Source: Desulforhopalus sp. | GTDB lineage: Bacteria > Desulfobacterota > Desulfobulbia > Desulfobulbales > Desulfocapsaceae | Assembly (NCBI GenBank): GCA_023231425.1 | Contig: JALNVI010000022.1 | Coordinates: 1 to 37,764 of the forward strand | Direction: 5' to 3' | Length of the DNA: 37,764 nt | Shown: piece by piece, positions 32,258-37,764 of the stretch | Layout of the letters: each line of letters begins with the position of its first letter | How positions within the stretch are numbered: the stretch's first letter is position 1 | Made by a program: the position numbers and the translations under genes | Notes under the pieces: model-generated | What the model was told of the DNA's origin: nothing | Databases searched by the model: none | What the model saw: the letters and a program-made list of their open reading frames with translations, nothing else

Positions 32258-32574
32258 TTGACACCAGCCGCTGTGATATTATTCCCACTCTTAAAGATAT
32301 TGGTAAAGAAGGAATTTCTACCATCATATACCATTAACGGCGGGGAAAAGATCACCCGTACTGTTTTTTTCGCAGGCGATGAAATCTTTGAGACCACAAG
32401 AATGAACTTTTCATGATATCGCTGGCGATGTTGACACGCGCATCATTGGCAGCAGCAGAGCGGGAAAAAGCAACAGCCAGCAAAATCCACATTGCAGCAG
32501 CCACGCTTTCCGAGAAACTGGCCAGGTTCTTTTTCTCAATTCAAGATCTGAGCGGGAGAAACATCCTGAATTGA
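32258..32574 (+). pseudogene. Possible decayed gene remnant before aroC
   Basis: Two short frames meet in an ATGA overlap (32413-32416). The first, readable from TTG 32258 (open from 32204 inside the repeat), has 52 codons including a stretch LPSYTINGGEKITRTVFFAGDEIFET that loosely recalls the beta-roll of Crp/Fnr-type regulators. The second, ATG 32413 to TGA 32574, has 53 codons and reads as helical protein (LAAAEREKATASKIHIAAATLSEKLARFFFS). Neither has a good ribosome site. A degraded regulator gene is one reading. Chance open frames are the alternative. Confidence 0.3.
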
Positions 32575-32719
32575 TTTGGTTTCTGAAAGTTTGCACGAGT
32601 ATTCCCACGCGGACTTTTTTTTCGTCCTGCTCTGCTGTATAGTTCCAGACTTTCTGGAGCTGCAGGCTTCAGCGCAGTTTAATAAAGAATGTTTTCACCA
32701 ATTTTACAGGAGCAACAAT

Positions 32720-33820
32720 ATGTCCAGCAATTTCGGAAAACTTTTTTCCATAACAACATTTGGCGAATCCCACTGCAGATCTGTAGGTGTGGTTATCGAT
32801 GGCTGCCCTCCAGGCCTTGAGCTCAGCGAGGATGACATCCAGCCACAGCTCAACCGCCGCCGCCCGGGACAAAGCGCCCTCTCCACCGATCGCCAGGAGG
32901 CAGATCAAGTGTTGATCCTCTCCGGCACCGAAAACGGCAGGACCCTCGGGACTCCCATTGCCCTGCGGGTCAATAACAAGGACCAGCGCCCCGGCGACTA
33001 CAGCGAGATGAGCAGTATCCCCCGCCCCTCCCACGCCGATTACACCTACCAGACGAAATACGGTATCCGCGCCTCATCCGGTGGCGGCCGCTCCTCCGCG
33101 CGCGAGACCATTGGTTCGGTGGCAGCCGGTTCCGTGGCAGACAAAGTACTGCGGGAAAAATTTGGTATTAAGATTGTCGCCTGGGTCGAAAGCGTCGGCG
33201 ATATCGTCGCAGGTGCAGATGCGGTTGATCCTGAAACCATCACCCGTGACAAAGTGGACCGCACCATCATCCGCTGCCCCGATGAAAAGGCGGCGGAGTT
33301 GATGGAGAAACGAGTGGCCGAACTGAAAGACGAGGGAGACTCCATTGGCGGGGTGATCCGCTGCGTCATCCGCGGAGTACCCGCAGGCATTGGCGAGCCG
33401 ACCTTCGACAAACTCGAGGCAGAGCTGGCCCACGTCATGCTCGCCATCCCCGCCACCAAGGGCTTCGAGATTGGCTCCGGCTTTGCCGGCACCACCCTCA
33501 AAGGCTCACAGCACAACGATCCTTTTATCATAAAAGGAGACTCCCTCGGCACAAAAAGCAACAACTCCGGCGGCATCCAGGGGGGCATCTCCAACGGGGA
33601 GCCCATAACCCTGCGCATTGCCTTCAAACCACCGGCCACCATTTCCCTGCCCCAGCAGACGGTAGATTTCGACGGCAAGACAGTCGAACTGGCAGCCAAA
33701 GGCCGGCACGACCCCTGCGTCGTACCACGGGCCATACCCATCGTCGAATCGATGGCAGCACTGGTCGTTCTTGACATGATTATGCAGCAGGAAGCCAGAA
33801 AAGCACTCAGTTTCACCTGA
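32720..33820 (+). CDS. aroC: Chorismate synthase
   Basis: The start at 32720 follows AGGAG (32708-32712). A longer frame from 32576 has no ribosome site and starts with non-family sequence. The 366-residue product makes chorismate from EPSP with reduced FMN, the last step of the shikimate pathway. Landmarks are FGKLFSITTFGESHCRSVGVVIDGCPPG (with the catalytic His of GESH), RRRPGQSALSTDR, the GGGRSSARETIGSVAAGSVA block, and near the end TVDFDGKTVELAAKGRHDPCVVPRAIPIVESMAALVV, with the second active-site His in GRHDPC. It stands alone, followed by a stem-loop. Confidence 0.96.
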   Translation: MSSNFGKLFSITTFGESHCRSVGVVIDGCPPGLELSEDDIQPQLNRRRPGQSALSTDRQEADQVLILSGTENGRTLGTPIALRVNNKDQRPGDYSEMSSIPRPSHADYTYQTKYGIRASSGGGRSSARETIGSVAAGSVADKVLREKFGIKIVAWVESVGDIVAGADAVDPETITRDKVDRTIIRCPDEKAAELMEKRVAELKDEGDSIGGVIRCVIRGVPAGIGEPTFDKLEAELAHVMLAIPATKGFEIGSGFAGTTLKGSQHNDPFIIKGDSLGTKSNNSGGIQGGISNGEPITLRIAFKPPATISLPQQTVDFDGKTVELAAKGRHDPCVVPRAIPIVESMAALVVLDMIMQQEARKALSFT

Positions 33821-33828
33821 GACAGCGA

Positions 33829-33878
33829 TATCGATCAGCTGAGAGCCCCAACAGACAAGGCCTCTCAGCTGATCGATA
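33829..33878 (+). terminator. Long stem-loop after aroC
   Basis: A perfect 17-bp stem (33829-33845 with 33862-33878) closes a 16-base loop, 8 bases past the aroC stop. No T-run follows, so it may act as a weak or factor-assisted terminator or protect the mRNA end. Confidence 0.6.
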
Positions 33879-34040
33879 CACCTTGAAGGATTTGTGAAAA
33901 AGATTTAATAAAGAGAGTTCTTTCGGATTTTTCGGCAGTTACGCCGAAGCATCCTCTCACTCATTCCTGCAGTTTTTGTTCGATGCTGTGTCTGGAAACA
34001 GCTTTGCTTCGCAGAAACTCCACCTGCGGTATTTGTTACC

Positions 34041-36134
34041 ATGAGTCCGAAATTTGGCTTCAGCGCCCACTTTGAGCGCATATCACCTCCTGGGGGGCTC
34101 TTCCTCCTCGTCCTCAGTATCTTCATCGGCGCCATTACGGGACTTGCCTCCGTTCTCTTTGTCAAACTGATTTTCGCCATCCAGAGTTTCTCCTATGGCG
34201 GCATCCACGACCATTTCGCCTTCCTCGGCAACTGGGTTTATTTTATCGTCCCCATTGCAGGCGGTCTGCTCGTCGGCCCGCTGATCCTCTTTGCCTCCGA
34301 GGCCAAGGGTCACGGTGTTCCCGAGGTTATGACGGCACTCATCATGCGCGGCGGACGTATTCGCGGACGAGTTGCGGCTGCCAAGATTCTGGCCTCCTCC
34401 CTCTGCATCGGTACAGGCGGTTCCGCAGGCCGTGAAGGCCGGATTATTCAGGTGGGTTCTGCCTTTGGTTCGATCATCGGCCAGCTGCTGAAACTCTCCG
34501 ATGATCGAATCCGCAACCTTGTCGCCTGCGGCGCAGCGGCGGGTGTCGCCGCCACGTTCAACGCTCCCATCGCCGGGGTAATCTTCTCCGTAGAAGTCCT
34601 GATGAGCGGCCTGGAGTTGCGCAACTTCGGCAATGTGGTCATCTCTGCTGTCACCGCCTCGGTGGTCAGCCGCAGCATCATCGGCAGTCAGTCCGCCTTT
34701 GATGTCCCAGAATATGCCATGAATTCCATGCCGGAGATCTTTCTCTACCTCGTCCTCGGCCTGGTGGCAGCGCTGGTCGGAGTAATGTTCATCAAGATGC
34801 TCGACTTCAGCGAAAACATCTTCGATAACTGGAAATTTCCCCAGATCTTTAAACCGGCCATCGGCAGCGTGCTGCTCGGGGTTCTCGGTTTTATCTACAT
34901 GGGGCTCCCCGGCCTGCAGTTCCCCCAGCCGGGACCGCACACCGGCTATCTCAGCATTCCTCTTCCGCAGATGTACGGTGCGGGCTTTGCCGGGATTGAG
35001 CAGGCAATCAGCGGTGGCACTTTGTTGTGGATTCTCTGCGCGATGGTAATTCTCAAACCGCTCGCCACCTCCATGACCCTTGGCTCGGGAAATTCCGGAG
35101 GCGTATTCGCCCCCTCACTTTTCACCGGGGCCATGCTCGGCGGCGTACTCGGCCACCTCTTCAGCAACTGGTTCCCCGAGATGAATCTGCAGGTCGGCCC
35201 CTTTGCCCTGGTCGGCATGGCCGCTCTCTTTTCCGCCACCGCCCATGCCCCGCTGACAGCCATGCTCATCGTCTTTGAAATGAGTGGCGACTACGGCCTG
35301 ATCCTCCCTCTGATGGTTGCCGGGGTGTCGGCGAGTTATTTTTCCCAGTGGCTCCATCAGGAGTCGATCTATACTATCAAACTGGCCAAACGCGGTATCC
35401 GCTTCCATGAGGGCCGCGACATGGATATCATGCAGGGGGTAAAGGTGAGTGAGGTTATGCGCGCCCATCCCGTCACCATCAACAAAGATGCGAGTTTCTC
35501 CGAACTGATGGCCCTGTTCCAGGAGACTTCCCTGCGCGGCTTTCCGGTGATGGCTGATGAGAACCGGCTGTGGGGCATCATCACTCTCGGCGATGTGCGC
35601 ATTGCCCAGGACCAGGCAGATTTCAACCCGCGCGGTCTCACCGTTGCCAACCTCGCGAAAAGGGATATTGTGGTCATGTTCCCCGATGAGGCGATCTGGC
35701 TTGCCATTCAGAAGATGTCTCCCCGTGACCTTGCCCGCCTGCCGGTTGTCGAACGCGGCAGCGGTGACCGTCTTTGCGGGGTTATCAGCCGCTCCGACAT
35801 CCTCCGTGCCTACGACGTGGGGGTAGTACGCAAACAGCGCGGAGAACTCACTGAGAGTCAGGCGACACTGCGCAAGCAGAAAGAGGCCGGCTATATGGAG
35901 TTTGTTCTGAAAGAAGATGACAACTGCAACATGGCGAAGATCAAAGATATCACCATTCCCGACACGGTGAGTCTGGTCTCAATCCGCCGGGGCGAACAGC
36001 TGGTCATTCCACGCAGCGAGACGCAGCTGCAGGCCGGTGATGTCATCACTGTATATGGCAGGCTCAGTGATATTGACGAAGTAAAAAATGTTATGAACGC
36101 CTGCATGCTCCCAAATACAGTTGAGCCGAAATGA
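34041..36134 (+). CDS. ClC family chloride channel/antiporter with CBS pair and TrkA-C domain
   Basis: The product is 697 residues. The ClC membrane domain covers about 20-440 with the expected helices: KGHGVPEV at the first selectivity position (usually GSGIP), GTGGSAGREGRIIQVGSAFGS with the gating glutamate but Arg where Pro is usual in GREGP, and GSGNSGGVFAPSLFTGAMLGG for the third filter segment. Two CBS motifs follow (MRAHPVTINKDASFSELMALF and MFPDEAIWLAIQKM...LARLPVVE, about 470-600). The C-terminus (about 615-690) resembles a TrkA-C/RCK-C domain (ITIPDTVSLVSIRRGEQLVIPRSETQLQAGDVITVYG). It should move chloride or a similar anion under ligand control. The stop overlaps the next start by ATGA. 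The ATG lacks a clear ribosome site. Confidence 0.93.
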   Translation: MSPKFGFSAHFERISPPGGLFLLVLSIFIGAITGLASVLFVKLIFAIQSFSYGGIHDHFAFLGNWVYFIVPIAGGLLVGPLILFASEAKGHGVPEVMTALIMRGGRIRGRVAAAKILASSLCIGTGGSAGREGRIIQVGSAFGSIIGQLLKLSDDRIRNLVACGAAAGVAATFNAPIAGVIFSVEVLMSGLELRNFGNVVISAVTASVVSRSIIGSQSAFDVPEYAMNSMPEIFLYLVLGLVAALVGVMFIKMLDFSENIFDNWKFPQIFKPAIGSVLLGVLGFIYMGLPGLQFPQPGPHTGYLSIPLPQMYGAGFAGIEQAISGGTLLWILCAMVILKPLATSMTLGSGNSGGVFAPSLFTGAMLGGVLGHLFSNWFPEMNLQVGPFALVGMAALFSATAHAPLTAMLIVFEMSGDYGLILPLMVAGVSASYFSQWLHQESIYTIKLAKRGIRFHEGRDMDIMQGVKVSEVMRAHPVTINKDASFSELMALFQETSLRGFPVMADENRLWGIITLGDVRIAQDQADFNPRGLTVANLAKRDIVVMFPDEAIWLAIQKMSPRDLARLPVVERGSGDRLCGVISRSDILRAYDVGVVRKQRGELTESQATLRKQKEAGYMEFVLKEDDNCNMAKIKDITIPDTVSLVSIRRGEQLVIPRSETQLQAGDVITVYGRLSDIDEVKNVMNACMLPNTVEPK

Positions 36135-37033
36135 CAGCACGCCTTTTCCTCTCACTCGTCTTTACCATGCTGCTCTGGGCTGGCACCTTTATCAGCGCGC
36201 GCCTCCTCGCGGAGGAAGCGACGCCGTCGGTCTCGGCCTTTTTGCGCTTTGCCATCGCCTCCCTGTCACTGATCGGCATTATCCTTATCAGCGAAAAGCG
36301 CCTCTCCCTGCCCCCGAAAAAAGCGTGGCTTCCCCTTATTATCCTCGGAGCAACCGGTGTTTTTGCCTACAACATCTGCTTCTTCACCGGCCTTCGTTAT
36401 ATCAACGCCGGACGCGCCTCACTCTTTATGGCATCAACCCCGCTGGTGATTATCTTCGTCACCATCATCTCCGGCATGGAGAGAGCCTCACTGCGTAAAA
36501 TTATCGGAGTGTTGACCTCCCTTATCGGCGCGACGCTCGTCATTACCAACGGGCACCCCCTCACCTTTCCTGGCAGCGGCAATTTCGGCATGGGTGAAAT
36601 ATCCCTCCTCGGCTGCGTGGCCAGCTGGAGCGCCTTCACCCTTGCGGGGCGGATGGCTCTGCGACACCTCTCCCCACTGCGCACAATCTGCTGGGCATCA
36701 ATCGTCGGCTCCGCCATGCTCTTTCCCCTGGCCTGCCAGGACGGCCTCCTCACCAGCCTGCCAGCTCTTCCCTGGCAGGTATGGGCAAATGTTGCCTATC
36801 TTGGCGTCTTCGGCACCGCCGTGGGCTTTTCGCTCTACTACCAGGGCATCAAGACCGCCGGGGCAAGCCGTGCCGGAATCTTCATCAACCTTGTTCCCGT
36901 CTTCTCCGTCCTGCTCTCCTGGCTGCTGCTCGGAGAGGCCGTCCATCTGGCAGTCCTCTTCGGTGGAGCACTGGTACTCAGCGGAGTAAGTCTGGCCAGC
37001 TTCCCATCGCAGCAGGCGGAACCGCTCGACTGA
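36131..37033 (+). CDS. DMT-superfamily transporter, EamA family (second)
   Basis: The product is 300 residues with ten predicted helices in two EamA repeats (about 5-135 and 150-290). Typical segments are FTMLLWAGTFISARLLAEEATP at the start, YNICFFTGLRYINAGRASLFMASTPLVIIF in the first repeat, and its counterpart YYQGIKTAGASRAGIFINLVPVFSVLLSWLLLGEAV in the second. It is a likely exporter of amino acids or metabolites. The start overlaps the ClC stop (ATGA), so the two are translationally coupled, a less usual pairing. It resembles the gene at 14420 only at family level. Confidence 0.92.
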   Translation: MTARLFLSLVFTMLLWAGTFISARLLAEEATPSVSAFLRFAIASLSLIGIILISEKRLSLPPKKAWLPLIILGATGVFAYNICFFTGLRYINAGRASLFMASTPLVIIFVTIISGMERASLRKIIGVLTSLIGATLVITNGHPLTFPGSGNFGMGEISLLGCVASWSAFTLAGRMALRHLSPLRTICWASIVGSAMLFPLACQDGLLTSLPALPWQVWANVAYLGVFGTAVGFSLYYQGIKTAGASRAGIFINLVPVFSVLLSWLLLGEAVHLAVLFGGALVLSGVSLASFPSQQAEPLD

Positions 37034-37107
37034 ACGCCCTCTTCGGGACTCCACCTTCAGATATCTTTTTTTGGCGATTACGAGTGAGTAATAATTCGTG
37101 TTTATCC

Positions 37108-37154
37108 GTGTCCATTCGTGATTCCTTTTGCATTTTGTAACCACGAATGGACAC
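37108..37154. repeat. Inverted repeat element, copy A
   Basis: GTGTCCATTCGTGATT (37108-37123) and AACCACGAATGGACAC (37139-37154) are inverted with one mismatch, around a 15-base AT-rich centre. The surrounding sequence (TTTATCCGTG before, TTTTCACGAACAGG after) extends the pattern. It belongs to a family of CGTGTCCATTCGTGG repeats; copy B follows 290 bases on. Confidence 0.8.
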
Positions 37155-37288
37155 TAATTTTCACGAACAGGGACAACGCATTAAACGAAAACGTTTGTAT
37201 CCGAAGTTAAGCCGTACAACGCACCATGATTATTAATCAACTTTGGGAGTCATCCAAAAGTCGGGTTTGAGCGTTTTACGCTTTAATA

Positions 37289-37324
37289 TTCCGTGCTTTC
37301 CGTGTCTTCCGTGTCTTCCGTGGT
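37289..37324. repeat. Four tandem 9-bp TTCCGTGTC units
   Basis: The units start at 37289, 37298, 37307 and 37316 (TTCCGTGCT, TTCCGTGTC twice, TTCCGTGGT). The array lies between the two copies of the CGTGTCCATTCGTGG element. The 625-base stretch 37034-37658 holds only these repeats and no supported gene. Confidence 0.8.
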
Positions 37325-37396
37325 TTACCAGGAGCATGAGAACAGACCGAATTCAACCACAAGGGCATTCTCTTATGGTTTTTTCAGTAATTATTC

Positions 37397-37440
37397 GTGT
37401 CCATTCGTGGTTCCTTTTGTCGTTTGTAACCATGAATGGA
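37397..37440. repeat. Inverted repeat element, copy B
   Basis: GTGTCCATTCGTGGTT (37397-37412) and AACCATGAATGGA (37428-37440) form an imperfect inverted pair around TCCTTTTGTCGTTTGT. It is a direct copy of element A, with both centre and arms conserved. Confidence 0.78.
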
Positions 37441-37596
37441 TAAACAGGATACAAAACGGGGTATAACGCATAGAATAAACTGGTAGCAATTCTCTGTTTA
37501 ATTTTAAAATATTTTTTTAATCTTTTTTGCCTTTATTCGCATGTTTAGAGCTTTCCTTTGGCAAAAAGTTTTTCGCTGTTCCGTTTTTTGCTTTTC

Positions 37597-37764
<168 letters not shown>

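Noticed and set aside
33870..33895. CACCTTGAAGGAT resembling a repeat-family terminus
   Set aside because: Only about nine bases match, and the rest of the element is absent; it is part of the tail of the aroC stem-loop region.

Overview
The window reads as chromosomal DNA from a Gram-negative anaerobe, most likely a Desulfobacterota member near the Desulfobulbales. This is inferred from gene content: an spd-type (mitochondrial-like) elongation factor G, a eukaryotic-type HisA, a TRAP carboxylate transporter, YgiQ, and Bacillus-like pyruvate kinase architecture. No rRNA or tRNA genes were seen and no CRISPR array was found.

Layout. At 1-121 is the tail of an IS30-family transposase, inserted into the 3' end of a large secreted protein gene (71-1735, minus). 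At 2.2-9.2 kb is a catabolic locus: separate P5C dehydrogenase and proline dehydrogenase genes (minus), a divergent FadR-type GntR regulator, and a TRAP transporter operon (dctP, dctQ, dctM and a 52-residue membrane protein) closed by a strong terminator. The proline genes have a TTGACA-N17-TAAAAT promoter followed by two GGTATAC boxes that are good candidates for the regulator's operators. At 9.3-11.1 kb is a MarR/Bcr-type efflux pair. At 11.1-14.4 kb is an AT-richer, partly decayed stretch: a 49-codon katG remnant, an MBL-fold hydrolase, a DUF302 protein and a uracil-DNA-glycosylase-like pseudogene.

At 14.4-19.1 kb are a DMT transporter, a SlyD-like FKBP isomerase, and pyruvate kinase overlapping a BaiN/HI0933 flavoprotein. 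At 19.1-24.5 kb (minus) is a membrane/envelope cluster: zinc-ribbon/TM protein, LemA, M48 metalloprotease with a TerB-like C-terminal extension, zinc-ribbon/TM protein with a catalytically dead trypsin fold, and a DUF3299 protein. This is the best candidate for a little-described functional system here. At 24.8-32.0 kb come arfB, eukaryotic-type hisA, a RecA/KaiC-like P-loop ATPase, spd-type fusA, an alkyltransferase-like (ATL) gene and ygiQ. At 32.7-37.0 kb are aroC, a ClC channel with CBS and TrkA-C domains, and a second DMT transporter. The right end holds several kinds of short repeats and the 3' end of a LysE/ArgO-type exporter.

The main structure not explained by genes is a dispersed MITE-like family of about 110-170 bp (seven copies plus one lone end). 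Copies have 17-bp terminal inverted repeats ending GGG...CCC, and two are flanked by perfect 4-bp target duplications. Copies sit in intergenic gaps, several of them directly at stop codons.
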